From positions 1 through 32,854 of the forward strand of contig QZKC01000035.1 of NCBI GenBank assembly GCA_003599425.1: a stretch of DNA of 32,854 nucleotides, read 5' to 3'. Shown piece by piece: positions 7,576-15,920 of this stretch (position 1 is the first letter of the stretch; every line of letters begins with the position of its first letter). Below the pieces are notes generated by a model. It was not told the origin of the DNA, did no database searches, and worked only from the letters and a program-made list of their open reading frames with translations. The stretch is from Nitrospiraceae bacterium. GTDB lineage: Bacteria > Nitrospirota > Thermodesulfovibrionia > UBA6902. The position numbers and the translations under genes are program-made.

Positions 7576-7896
7576 ATGGAAAGAAGAAGGACAAAGAGAC
7601 TGACCGTTAATCTGAAGGCGGAAAGAATAACTTGCACAAAGAACTGTTCCGTTTTCATCGAAAACCTTTCTGAAAGCGGAATCTACATGATAACCGCTCC
7701 CGCAAAGAACAACGACTATGTCCCCGGCTCCGAGATCGATCTGGAGCTTGAGCTGAAAGACGGAAATATCATAAGCCTGAACTGTCTTGTAAAATGGGCG
7801 GTCAACAATTCTCCTGATGACCTGACAAACAGTGTTGGACTTGAGATTGTCGATCCTCCCAGTGAATACAGGGAATTTATAAGTACCCTTCATTAA
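7576..7896 (+). CDS. PilZ domain protein
   Basis: A 106-residue single-domain protein. The c-di-GMP-binding signature is visible: the basic RxxxR element at the N-terminus (ERRRTKRL) and NLSESG at about residues 35-40, with the beta-barrel continuing to VGLEIVDPP. Such stand-alone PilZ proteins act as c-di-GMP receptors that bind a partner, often in motility, pili or polysaccharide control. It lies next to a second PilZ gene at 8008; the two share only the family motifs, so they are old paralogues. The start has AGAGGGA about 8 bases upstream. Confidence 0.88.
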   Translation: MERRRTKRLTVNLKAERITCTKNCSVFIENLSESGIYMITAPAKNNDYVPGSEIDLELELKDGNIISLNCLVKWAVNNSPDDLTNSVGLEIVDPPSEYREFISTLH

Positions 7897-7925
7897 GCGG
7901 ATATTACATGCTTCATCTGGTTTTA

Positions 7926-7954
7926 TTGACAGCCCTGAAACAGTATGTTATAAG
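7926..7954 (+). promoter_or_regulatory. Sigma-70-type promoter for PilZ gene 2
   Basis: TTGACA at 7926-7931 and TATAAG at 7949-7954 with a 17-base spacer. This is near-consensus and lies in the 110-base gap between the two PilZ genes, so the second gene need not depend on the first for transcription. Confidence 0.65.
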
Positions 7955-8007
7955 GTTAGCAGCAGCCCGGAATATGCATAACAATCAACGGTGAAGGGGG
8001 CCCGCGC

Positions 8008-8343
8008 ATGGAAAGAAGGGCTTATGAGAGACTTTCGGCACAATTGCAGGCCAGAATGTTTTACGGAAATATCGTTTATACGGGTACCGTAACCAACCTA
8101 TCTGAAAGCGGGATGTTTGTCACCACGCGAATGAATTTCCCCGTTGATTCGATGTTTATCATTGTAGTGTTCCAGAACGGACAGACCTTCAAGATCCCGG
8201 TAAAGGTCAGCAGGATCTCAAAAGCAAATCATCATGCCGGCGCTGAAGATACTGGTATCGGCGTTACCCTGTTAAACCCTCCGAGGGATTATCTCGATTT
8301 TGTGGGTAAATGCAAAGCCAGTTCTGCATCCACGCATCGCTAA
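8008..8343 (+). CDS. PilZ domain protein
   Basis: A 111-residue PilZ protein with the RxxxR element (MERRAYERL) and NLSESGMFV at about residues 30-38, then a barrel ending GVTLLNPPRDYLDF. It should bind c-di-GMP. The start is ATG at 8008, with GAAGGGGG about 8 bases upstream. It precedes mutS with 88 bases between, and no functional link to mismatch repair is evident. Confidence 0.88.
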   Translation: MERRAYERLSAQLQARMFYGNIVYTGTVTNLSESGMFVTTRMNFPVDSMFIIVVFQNGQTFKIPVKVSRISKANHHAGAEDTGIGVTLLNPPRDYLDFVGKCKASSASTHR

Positions 8344-8431
8344 TATTTCGTCAGTCCATCTTTTCTATCATTTCGCTGTTATGTTATAGTCTTTAATTCC
8401 TTGTTCTGAATTTTTGTTTTTGGAACCCTTT

Positions 8432-11029
8432 ATGTCTGAACTTACCCCATTGATGAAACAGTATCACGAGGTCAAACGGAATTATCCCGGAACGATCGTC
8501 TTTTTCCGTCTTGGCGATTTCTATGAAATGTTCGGTCAGGACGCGATAACCGCTTCAAAGGTCCTGCAGATCACGCTCACTTCAAGGGACAGGTCAAAGG
8601 AAGACCCCATCCCCATGTGCGGGGTCCCCCATTTCACAGCCGAAACCTATATAGCGCGGCTCGTAAAAGCAGGCCACAAAGTAGCGGTCTGTGAACAGAT
8701 GGAAGACCCCAAAGAGGCAAAGGGCATAGTGAGGCGGGAAGTGGTAAAGGTGATCACGCCCGGCACGTTCCTTCCCGAAAACCCGAAGGAAAACAATTAT
8801 ATCCTCGGATTTTTCCAGAAGGACAACATATATGGGATCGCTGTGGCAGACGTAACAACAGGAGAGTTTTCACTCTATGAAACACACAGCAGCCTCGAAG
8901 ATGAGATAAACAGGTTCCAGCCGAAGGAGATACTGTATCCGTTCAGCCTTAAAAATAACACAGCAATGATGGACCGGCTTGACGACTATTACCTGACGGG
9001 ATATGACGACTGGTATTTCGATTATATAGAGGCGTACAGGAAACTGATAAAACATTTCAGGGTATCTTCTCTTGAAGGTTATGGATGTGAAGGGATGATC
9101 GTCGCCATTTCTGCCGCGGGCGCGCTCCTGAACTATCTTGAGGAGACGCAGAAGGACGCGCTTTCTTTCAAGAAGCTGAGTGTGCTGAGGCGAGAGTCCC
9201 GGATGCTCCTTGATGCCGCAACACTCAGGAACCTTGAGATAACCCGGAACATGCGGAGCGGTGAAGCAGAAGGAAGCCTGCTCTGGGTGATGGATGAGAC
9301 ACTTACCCCTATGGGGGGAAGGCTTCTAAGGACATGGCTCCTTAACCCGTTGCTTGCCCCTGGAGATATCTGTGACAGACAGGATGCTGTAAGTGTTCTG
9401 TTGGACAGTTCAGCGGAGCTTGCAAAGATACAGGAATGTCTCAGGGGAATATACGACATCGAGCGTCTGGCTTCGCGTGTCGGTGGAGGGACTGCCAATG
9501 CACGGGATCTTGTTGCATTGAAAAATTCTTTAAAGATATTGCCTGAGCTGAAAACGGTCCTCCACGCATACGAGAATGAAAAAATAGCAAGTCTTGCTGA
9601 CCGGATCGATATCCTTGAAGGAGTAACAGCGCTCATCGAAAAGGCGATCACAGATGATCCTCCATTCACACTCAAAGAAGGCGGCCTGATACGGAAAGGG
9701 TTTCATCCGGAGATAGATGAACTGCGTGAGATAAGCAGCAGCGGCAAGGATTTTATCGCCAACCTTCAGGCAAAGGAACGGGAAAGGACCGGGATATCAT
9801 CTATGAAGGTCGGTTATAACAGGGTATTCGGATATTACATAGAGATAACAAAGGCAAACCTCGGCCAGGTCCCTGATGATTATATCCGCAAGCAGACCCT
9901 CGTCAACGGCGAACGGTTCATAACGCCTGAGCTGAAGGATTATGAGGGGAAGATACTGGGGGCTGAAGAACGGCTGAAGAATCTTGAGTATGATGCCTTC
10001 ATCCGGGTGAGGACTCAGATCGCTGCTGAGACAGAAAAATTACAAACAACGGCCGCGGCAGTAGCTGAGCTGGATGCGCTTCACAGCCTCGCAGCTATTG
10101 CACAGCGATATCACTACGAACGTCCTGTTGTTGATGAAGGGGATGTGATACAGATCGTTGAGGGCAGGCATCCCGTGATCGAGAAATTGTCTCCAGCAGA
10201 CAAATTCATTCCAAATGACTCGCTGATCGATTCCGGAGCTCACAATATATCGATCATTACAGGTCCAAACATGGCGGGGAAATCAACGTACATGAGACAG
10301 ATAGCGCTTATTGTTCTTATGGCGCAGACCGGAAGTTTTGTGCCTGCCAAAGAAGTGAGGGTCGGGGTTGTTGACAGAATTTTCACCCGGATTGGCGCTT
10401 CTGATGTTATCACAAAAGGGCAGAGTACGTTCATGGTAGAGATGATAGAGACCGCCAATATTCTCAACAATGCAACACGGAAAAGTCTTATCCTGCTGGA
10501 TGAGGTCGGCAGGGGCACAAGCACTTTTGACGGTATCAGCATCGCATGGGCTGTCGTGGAATTTATCGCAAAAGAACTCAGGGCAAGGACGCTCTTTGCA
10601 ACGCATTACCATGAACTGACCGAACTCTCTCTCGTCCTTGACGGGATAAAGAACCTGAACGTTGCCGTGAAAGAGTGGGGCGATGAGATAATATTCCTGA
10701 GGAGGATAGAAGAAGGCTCTGCTGATAAAAGTTACGGTATACAGGTCGCACGGCTTGCCGGTCTTCCTCAGGAGACGATCGAGCGGGCCAAGGAGATATT
10801 GGCGAACCTTGAGAAATCTGAACTCAATGAACTCGGTTCGCCAAAGCTCGCTTATACTTCTGCCCCTGCATCTCCGGAAACTGCAAGGGCAGGGCAGCTT
10901 GACCTGTTCACAACCCAGGCTGACCCTGTGATCAGGGAACTTCTCGGCCTTGATATCCTGAGCATGACGCCCCTCGAAGCGCTCAATAAGTTATTTGAGA
11001 TGAAAAAGAAGCTCGGTGACGGGAAATAA
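8432..11029 (+). CDS. mutS: DNA mismatch repair protein MutS
   Basis: An 865-residue MutS of normal length. It recognises base mismatches and small loops and recruits MutL. The mismatch-binding F-x-E element is at F30-Y31-E32 (RLGDFYEMFG). The ATPase domain has Walker A GPNMAGKSTYMRQ (about 611-623), Walker B LILLDEVGRGTSTFDG and the ATHYHEL switch, and the helix-turn-helix dimerisation tail ends around ALNKLFEMKKK. The start was placed at ATG 8432 (MSELTPLMKQYHEVK), the family-typical beginning, with GGAA just upstream; an in-frame TTG at 8414 is less likely. mutL is not in the window. Confidence 0.97.
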   Translation: MSELTPLMKQYHEVKRNYPGTIVFFRLGDFYEMFGQDAITASKVLQITLTSRDRSKEDPIPMCGVPHFTAETYIARLVKAGHKVAVCEQMEDPKEAKGIVRREVVKVITPGTFLPENPKENNYILGFFQKDNIYGIAVADVTTGEFSLYETHSSLEDEINRFQPKEILYPFSLKNNTAMMDRLDDYYLTGYDDWYFDYIEAYRKLIKHFRVSSLEGYGCEGMIVAISAAGALLNYLEETQKDALSFKKLSVLRRESRMLLDAATLRNLEITRNMRSGEAEGSLLWVMDETLTPMGGRLLRTWLLNPLLAPGDICDRQDAVSVLLDSSAELAKIQECLRGIYDIERLASRVGGGTANARDLVALKNSLKILPELKTVLHAYENEKIASLADRIDILEGVTALIEKAITDDPPFTLKEGGLIRKGFHPEIDELREISSSGKDFIANLQAKERERTGISSMKVGYNRVFGYYIEITKANLGQVPDDYIRKQTLVNGERFITPELKDYEGKILGAEERLKNLEYDAFIRVRTQIAAETEKLQTTAAAVAELDALHSLAAIAQRYHYERPVVDEGDVIQIVEGRHPVIEKLSPADKFIPNDSLIDSGAHNISIITGPNMAGKSTYMRQIALIVLMAQTGSFVPAKEVRVGVVDRIFTRIGASDVITKGQSTFMVEMIETANILNNATRKSLILLDEVGRGTSTFDGISIAWAVVEFIAKELRARTLFATHYHELTELSLVLDGIKNLNVAVKEWGDEIIFLRRIEEGSADKSYGIQVARLAGLPQETIERAKEILANLEKSELNELGSPKLAYTSAPASPETARAGQLDLFTTQADPVIRELLGLDILSMTPLEALNKLFEMKKKLGDGK

Positions 11030-11067
11030 TCTAAGCTATTTTAACGTGCCCGAAGGGCAGTCCGAAA

Positions 11068-11144
11068 CAGCTTTCAGCAATCAGCTTTCAGCTATCAGAA
11101 AAGTATTTGAGAGTTGATCGCTGATAGCTGATCGCTTACTGCTA
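11068..11144. repeat. AGCTATCAG/CTGATAGCT hairpin repeat
   Basis: A run of AGCTTTCAG/AATCAGC-type words followed by the complementary words, with perfect 9-base arms AGCTATCAG (11090-11098) and CTGATAGCT (11121-11129). It sits in the 211-base gap after mutS. A stem of this kind could stop transcription or stabilise the mutS mRNA. Similar AGCTGATAGCTGA repeats are common dispersed elements. A smaller TGCCCGAAGGGCA stem lies just before it (about 11048-11060). Another scrap of this word family is at 1337-1356. Confidence 0.55.
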
Positions 11145-11240
11145 AATTCAGAAATTCTTTACCAGCCTCCCCTTCTTGCCTCTGTGCCTCTGTGGTTTGC
11201 AAGAACCAATTTCAGACATGAACTGATATAATTGAAGATC

Positions 11241-12626
11241 ATGGCATTCAATATTTTCAGAAAAAAAAATGACGATGATGCGTTCCCTCTGCCTGAAAGA
11301 ATGATGACAGAAAAAGAGGAGCTTTTCTGTTACAGCTTTGACGCTTCATCGATGCAGGGCGAACCATCGGCAATCGTCAAACCGGTAAATACAAGTGAGG
11401 TTGCGCAGGTGGTCGCGTTTGCCAACAGGAAACTGACGCCAGTGGTCCCGCGCGGTGCAGGAACGGGAATGACAGGAGGGGCTGTACCGGTAAAGGACGC
11501 GATCATCCTTTCCCTTGACGGCATGAACAGCATTCTCGATATCGATGAAAGGAATATGGTCGCTGTTGTTGAACCGGGGGTCATTAACGGACATCTGCAG
11601 GAAAGGCTTGAAGAAAAAGGGCTCTTTTATCCTCCGGATCCGGCAAGCATGAACTTCTGCACTCTGGGTGGGAATATAGCTGAGAACGCAGGCGGGCCTC
11701 GCGCAATAAAGTATGGAGTTACAAAGGATTACGTCCTTGGACTTGAAGTTGTTCTTCCTGACGGAAGGGTCATGATGACAGGAGGGAAAACATATAAGAA
11801 TGTTGTCGGCTATGACCTGACAAGGCTAATTGTCGGTTCTGAAGGGACCTTGTGCGTTGTAACAAAAATATTTCTGAAAATATTGCCTCTTCCTGAAGAG
11901 ACCATAACACTGTTGATTACATATTCAACCCTTAATGACGCTGCATTTAGTGTCTCTAAAATCACTTCTTCAGGTATCACCCCAAGAGTCCTTGAATTTA
12001 TGGACAAAGGATCGATCCAGGCTGTTGAAAGCTACGGACATTACGGATTGCCTCAGGATGCTGAAGCGATGCTGCTGATCGAAGTGGACGGTTCACTCAC
12101 TGCCGTGTCTGAAGATGCGGACAAGATAGCATCTATATGCACTTCGCTGAACGGAAGGGTGAGCATTGCGGAAGACATATATTCAAGGAAACGTTTGTGG
12201 GAAGCGAGGAGGGCTATATCACCGGCGCTGTACCGCATCAGGCCGAACAAGATAAATGAAGATATTGTAGTCCCGCGCGGCAGGATCCCAGAAATACTTC
12301 AGGCCCTGAGGGACATATCTGAAAGATACAGAGTACAGATAGTGAACTTTGGCCACGCCGGAGACGGCAATATACATGTGAATGTCATGACGGACAAAAA
12401 CGACTTTGAGGAATATGGAAGGGCCAAGGGTTCTGTCAAGGATATTTTCAGGGAAACACTCAGACTTGAAGGGTCCATATCAGGAGAACATGGCGTGGGA
12501 CTGACCAAGAAACAATATGTGGGAATGGAACTGTCGGATACAGGCATTGAGATCATGAAGGCCGTCAAAAAGGTCTTTGATCCGAACGGGATCATGAACC
12601 CCGGGAAAATGTTCCCTGCTGATTGA
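11241..12626 (+). CDS. FAD-linked oxidase, GlcD/D-lactate dehydrogenase family
   Basis: A 461-residue flavoprotein. The FAD-binding PCMH-type domain shows VVPRGAGTGMTGGAVPV (about 73-89) and CTLGGNIAENAGGPRAIKYG; the C-terminal FAD_oxidase domain shows NFGHAGDGNIHVNVM and GSISGEHGVGLTKKQYV near the end, containing the conserved histidines. It should oxidise a 2-hydroxy acid such as glycolate or D-lactate and pass electrons on. The usual partner GlcF (an Fe-S protein) is not adjacent, so either the partner is elsewhere or it works alone. ATG at 11241 is chosen over an in-frame TTG at 11232; neither has a strong ribosome-binding site. Confidence 0.9.
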   Translation: MAFNIFRKKNDDDAFPLPERMMTEKEELFCYSFDASSMQGEPSAIVKPVNTSEVAQVVAFANRKLTPVVPRGAGTGMTGGAVPVKDAIILSLDGMNSILDIDERNMVAVVEPGVINGHLQERLEEKGLFYPPDPASMNFCTLGGNIAENAGGPRAIKYGVTKDYVLGLEVVLPDGRVMMTGGKTYKNVVGYDLTRLIVGSEGTLCVVTKIFLKILPLPEETITLLITYSTLNDAAFSVSKITSSGITPRVLEFMDKGSIQAVESYGHYGLPQDAEAMLLIEVDGSLTAVSEDADKIASICTSLNGRVSIAEDIYSRKRLWEARRAISPALYRIRPNKINEDIVVPRGRIPEILQALRDISERYRVQIVNFGHAGDGNIHVNVMTDKNDFEEYGRAKGSVKDIFRETLRLEGSISGEHGVGLTKKQYVGMELSDTGIEIMKAVKKVFDPNGIMNPGKMFPAD

Positions 12627-12649
12627 CAATAGCGGGGAGAAAGTATAAA
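12623..12649 (+). promoter_or_regulatory. Possible promoter for rplI-dnaB
   Basis: TTGACA (12623-12628, overlapping the stop codon of the oxidase gene) and TATAAA (12644-12649) with a short 15-base spacer. If used, the transcript would carry repeat copy C in its 5' leader. Confidence 0.3.
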
Positions 12650-12697
12650 TTAAAGAGGTCTTAAAACCGGAAATTTAATTTCTGCGAACGATGTTGC

Positions 12698-12868
12698 AAT
12701 AATTATTACCTCGGAGCAGGCATGACTCAAAAACATCTTGAAAGCGACAGGATTTTTGAAAATAACATGCAGCATTATTAGTTATAAAGCACATAGTTCT
12801 ATTTTCGCTAAGGTATCGCCCAATATGTTTTTTAGCCACACCTGCTCTGAACTTAAAAACAATATGGA
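12698..12868. repeat. Family-1 inverted-repeat element, copy C (inverted relative to copy B)
   Basis: From ATAATTATTACCTCGGAGCAGG on the left to CCTGCTCTGAACTTAAAAACAATATGG on the right. Its reverse complement matches copy B through GCAGGTGTGGC, AAAAAACATATTG, GCGATAC, TTAGCGAAAA and TCGCTTTCAAGATG. The outermost ends are more decayed than in copies B and D. It fills the gap before rplI, ending about 18 bases before the ribosome-binding site. Confidence 0.68.
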
Positions 12869-12901
12869 TGGAAATCAATAAGATACAGGAGAGTGAATGT
12901 C

Positions 12902-13363
12902 ATGAAAGTTATATTAAAAGATGATGTAAAAGGCCTCGGCATAATGGGCAGTGTCGTGAATGTTGCAAACGGCTACGGGAGGAACTATCTCATTCCGAGG
13001 AACCTTGCAATTGAAGCAAACCCAAAAAATATCCGCCAGCTTGAGCATGAGAAGAATATCATTCTTGCCAGATCAAAGAAAATAATAAGATCAGCAGAAG
13101 ACCTCGCAAAGAAGATATCGGGAATAACTCTGAGCATAGAGGCCCAGAGCGGCGAAGAGGACAAACTGTTCGGGTCTGTGACCTCAATGGATATTGCAGA
13201 AGCGCTCATAGCGCAGGGTGTTGAGGTCGATAAACGGAAGATCGTGCTCGAGGAACCTATAAAGAGGCTGGGTACGTATACCGTAACTGTGAAGCTTCAC
13301 CATGATGTTTCCGCGAACGTGACCGTTGAAGTGAAAAAAGCCGCTTCTGCAGAAGAAGCATAG
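12902..13363 (+). CDS. rplI: Large ribosomal subunit protein bL9
   Basis: A 153-residue protein starting MKVILKDDVKGLGIMG, with VANGYGRNYLIPRNLA, the bL9 signature loop, at about 23-38. The N-terminal 23S rRNA-binding domain, the long connecting helix (LARSKKIIRSAEDLAKK) and the C-terminal domain (KLFGSVTSMDIAEAL) are all present. ATG 12902 is preferred over GTG 12893 because AGGAGAG lies 8 bases before it and the family begins MKVILK. In many bacteria rplI follows rpsF, ssb and rpsR; here those are absent and rplI sits between two copies of the family-1 repeat. Followed by dnaB, a frequent partner. Confidence 0.96.
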   Translation: MKVILKDDVKGLGIMGSVVNVANGYGRNYLIPRNLAIEANPKNIRQLEHEKNIILARSKKIIRSAEDLAKKISGITLSIEAQSGEEDKLFGSVTSMDIAEALIAQGVEVDKRKIVLEEPIKRLGTYTVTVKLHHDVSANVTVEVKKAASAEEA

Positions 13364-13546
13364 TCCGGATTATTTATAAGTTTAATCCGGAGCAAGCCCT
13401 GGTTCAAGAACATCTTGAACGCAATGGATTGTTAGATACTTCACAATACATATGCAAACAGACAGTTTTAGAGTTAACGATGCAGATGCAACTGTATTGC
13501 ACAATATGTTCTCTCACCATACTTGCTCCAACTTTAGTAATAATAC
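13364..13546. repeat. Family-1 inverted-repeat element, copy D, with AGCATAG target duplication
   Basis: A 183-bp element with left outer motif GATTATTTATAAGTTT and inner GGAGCAAG, and right inner CTTGCTCC followed by AACTTTAGTAATAATAC. The heptamer AGCATAG is found immediately on both sides (13357-13363 and 13547-13553), as expected for a target-site duplication. The left copy includes the rplI stop codon TAG. The element therefore separates rplI from dnaB and lies 20 bases from the dnaB start; its left third matches the reverse complement of copy A. Confidence 0.72.
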
Positions 13547-13566
13547 AGCATAGGAGTTTTTTATAA

Positions 13567-14967
13567 ATGCTTGAACGAGTCCGCAATGACAGCGGGTTTG
13601 CCGGCGGCTCAAAATCGGCTGGTACCGACCACGACCGCCTGCCGCCGCAAAATATCGAAGCGGAACAATCCGTCATCGGAGCGGTGCTTCTTGACAATGA
13701 AGCGCTCGCTGCTGCCATAGAAAATCTCTCTCCAGCCGACTTCTACAGGGATTCACACAAGAAAATATTCATTGCCATGCTCGATCTCTATGAAAAGAAC
13801 GAGCCGATCGATCTCATAACCCTCACTGAGCAGTTGAACAGAAAGGAACAGCTTGAAGATGTTGGGGGAGCTTCGTATTTGAGCTCTGTGGTGAATATGG
13901 TGCCGACATCCGCCAATATCAGGTACCATTCGAAGATCGTCAAGGAAAAAGCGATCCTGAGAAACCTTATCACGACTTCCACAGAGATTATATCATCCTG
14001 TTACGATACCGAAGAGGATGTGCATGAGCTTCTGGACAAGGCTGAAGCAAAGATATTCAACATTTCCGAAAAGATGGTGCGGAGCTCATATGTTCATATA
14101 AAAAATGTTCTGAAAGATACCATCGAAAAGGTTGACAGGCTCTTCAACAAGAAGGAGCTTATAACAGGTTTGCCTACCGGGTTCATGGACCTTGATGAGG
14201 CGACAACGGGATTTCATCCAGGAGACCTTATAGTGATCGGCGCGAGGCCGGGCATGGGCAAGACCGCTTTCTGCCTTAATATCGTCACCCATGTGGGGCT
14301 GCATGTGAAGGCGCCTATTGCGGTTTTCAGCCTTGAAATGACCAAAGACCAGATCGTGCTGAGAATGCTCTGTTCCGAGGCTGAGGTCGATTCAAAGGCA
14401 GTGCGTTCAGGATATCACACCAAGGAAGATTACAGAAAACTTGTAAATGCTGCGGGCAGACTGGCTGACGCCCCGATATATATTGACGATACATTTAATT
14501 CGATCCTCGATATCAGGGCCAAATCAAGACGCCTGAAAGCTGAACACGGGCTGGGACTCATTGTCGTTGACTACCTCCAGCTCATGAGCGGGGTGAATAC
14601 GTTTGCTGCACGCGAGCAGGTGATATCTGATATATCCCGTTCGTTAAAGGCCCTTGCAAAAGACCTTGAAGTGCCTGTCATTGTCATAAGCCAGCTCAAC
14701 AGAAGCTGTGAAATGAGAGGCGAGGACAAGCATCCCATACTTGCGGACCTGAGGGAGTCCGGTGCAATAGAACAGGATGCGGACACGATACTCTTTCTGT
14801 ACAGGGCCGGTTATTACAAAAAAAGAGACGGTGAAGAGCAGGTTGATGACGGGATGGCTGACCTTGACATAGCAAAACAGAGGAACGGGCCTACAAAGAG
14901 GATACCGGTCACCTATATCGGCAAGTATACCAAGTTCAAAAATTATACGGACGCTGTGGAGTACTGA
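13567..14967 (+). CDS. dnaB: Replicative DNA helicase DnaB
   Basis: A 466-residue hexameric helicase that unwinds DNA at the fork. The N-terminal primase-interacting domain begins RLPPQNIEAEQSVIGAVLLD. The RecA-like domain has Walker A IGARPGMGKTAF (about 223-234), FSLEMTKDQIVLRML, Walker B LIVVDYLQLM, the Arg-finger region and QNRNGPT-type QRNGPTKR near the end. The extra N-terminal 20 residues (LERVRNDSGFAGGSKS) are not conserved in the family, but the ATG has AGGAG 10 bases upstream and no better start is visible. No intein is present. The Memo-family gene follows after 17 bases, probably in the same transcript. Confidence 0.97.
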   Translation: MLERVRNDSGFAGGSKSAGTDHDRLPPQNIEAEQSVIGAVLLDNEALAAAIENLSPADFYRDSHKKIFIAMLDLYEKNEPIDLITLTEQLNRKEQLEDVGGASYLSSVVNMVPTSANIRYHSKIVKEKAILRNLITTSTEIISSCYDTEEDVHELLDKAEAKIFNISEKMVRSSYVHIKNVLKDTIEKVDRLFNKKELITGLPTGFMDLDEATTGFHPGDLIVIGARPGMGKTAFCLNIVTHVGLHVKAPIAVFSLEMTKDQIVLRMLCSEAEVDSKAVRSGYHTKEDYRKLVNAAGRLADAPIYIDDTFNSILDIRAKSRRLKAEHGLGLIVVDYLQLMSGVNTFAAREQVISDISRSLKALAKDLEVPVIVISQLNRSCEMRGEDKHPILADLRESGAIEQDADTILFLYRAGYYKKRDGEEQVDDGMADLDIAKQRNGPTKRIPVTYIGKYTKFKNYTDAVEY

Positions 14968-14984
14968 GGTCTTTATAATTAACC

Positions 14985-15788
14985 ATGAAACGCAAACCAG
15001 CAGTCGCAGGGCAGTTTTACCCGTCATCCCCCGCTAAACTTAATGAGCAGGTAAAGGGATACACGCAGGAGCATGCCGTGAAGAAGCATGCTATCGGCAT
15101 CGTTTCCCCTCACGCGGGGCTTATGTATTCAGGGGCGGTAGCAGGAGCGGTTTTTTCAAAAATAAGATTTCCTCATACATTTATCCTCATAGGTCCAAAC
15201 CATACGGGGATGGGCAGTCCGGTATCAGTATTTACGTCAGGTTCGTGGCAGATGCCTACCGGCGAACTGCAGATCAATGAAGACATCGCTTTACGAATAA
15301 CAGAGAACTGCGAAGTTGCGGAAGCGGACGCATTGGCGCATATGATGGAACATTCACTTGAAGTGCAACTGCCGTTTATTCTATACCATTCATCTGAGGT
15401 GCGTATCGTTCCGATCATCATAATGAGCGAATCACTTGAGGTCTGCAGATCGGTCGGCAGGTCGATAGCCCATGCAGCGAAGTCCTCATCGGTTTCCGTC
15501 ACCATTGCCGCAAGCTCCGACATGAGCCATTACGTAACTGATTCGATAGCTCATTCAAAGGACCAAAAAGCGATCGACAAGGTGCTTGCACTTGACCCCG
15601 AAGGCTTGTACGATACTGTCAAAAAAGAAGGGATCAGCATGTGCGGCTTCATGCCTGTGACGACCATGTTGTTCGCCGCAAAGGAACTGGGTGCAAAAAA
15701 AGCTGAACTGGTGAAATACATGACCTCAGGAGAAGTAAGCGGTGATCATGACTCTGTCGTTGGTTATGCCGGGATGGTTATATATTAA
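14985..15788 (+). CDS. amrB: Memo-family protein (AmmeMemoRadiSam system protein B)
   Basis: A 267-residue protein of the MEMO1 family, related to extradiol dioxygenases. Seen: RKPAVAGQFYPSSPAKL at the start, GIVSPHAGLMYSGAVAG, FILIGPNHTGMG, MEHSLEVQLPF, SSDMSHYV and SGDHDSVVGYAGMVIY at the end; the His residues in PHAG, PNHTG and EHSLE are the metal-site candidates of the family. In bacteria it often travels with an AMMECR1 protein and a radical SAM enzyme, forming a three-part set of unknown chemistry; neither partner is adjacent here. The start codon follows the dnaB stop by 17 bases with a weak ribosome-binding site. Confidence 0.9.
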   Translation: MKRKPAVAGQFYPSSPAKLNEQVKGYTQEHAVKKHAIGIVSPHAGLMYSGAVAGAVFSKIRFPHTFILIGPNHTGMGSPVSVFTSGSWQMPTGELQINEDIALRITENCEVAEADALAHMMEHSLEVQLPFILYHSSEVRIVPIIIMSESLEVCRSVGRSIAHAAKSSSVSVTIAASSDMSHYVTDSIAHSKDQKAIDKVLALDPEGLYDTVKKEGISMCGFMPVTTMLFAAKELGAKKAELVKYMTSGEVSGDHDSVVGYAGMVIY

Positions 15789-15850
15789 AAACCCGCCGGA
15801 CCCGTTCATATTTCATTCAGCTCCGTGTATTAAAATAAAAGACAAAAAGC

Positions 15851-15911
15851 TTGAAAAAATATCACGTTTAAAATTATAGTAATAAACTTGATTTTCAAGA
15901 TTAAACGTGAT
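15851..15911 (+). promoter_or_regulatory. Promoter with 11-bp inverted-repeat operator for the cytochrome operon
   Basis: TTGAAA (15851-15856) and TATAGT (15875-15880) with an 18-base spacer. An exact inverted pair, ATCACGTTTAA (15861-15871, in the spacer) and TTAAACGTGAT (15901-15911), straddles the expected start of transcription; the second arm ends right before the GGAGGG ribosome-binding site. Between them is a smaller palindrome CTTGATTTTCAAG (15888-15900). The arms could be two sites for a dimeric regulator bound across the -10 box, or, in RNA, only the inner hairpin would form since the left arm is upstream of the start. Confidence 0.55.
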
Positions 15912-15920
15912 GGAGGGTTA

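Noticed and set aside
11048-11060. Intrinsic terminator after mutS
   Set aside because: The TGCCCGAAGGGCA stem is short and lacks a T-run; noted only within the repeat entry.
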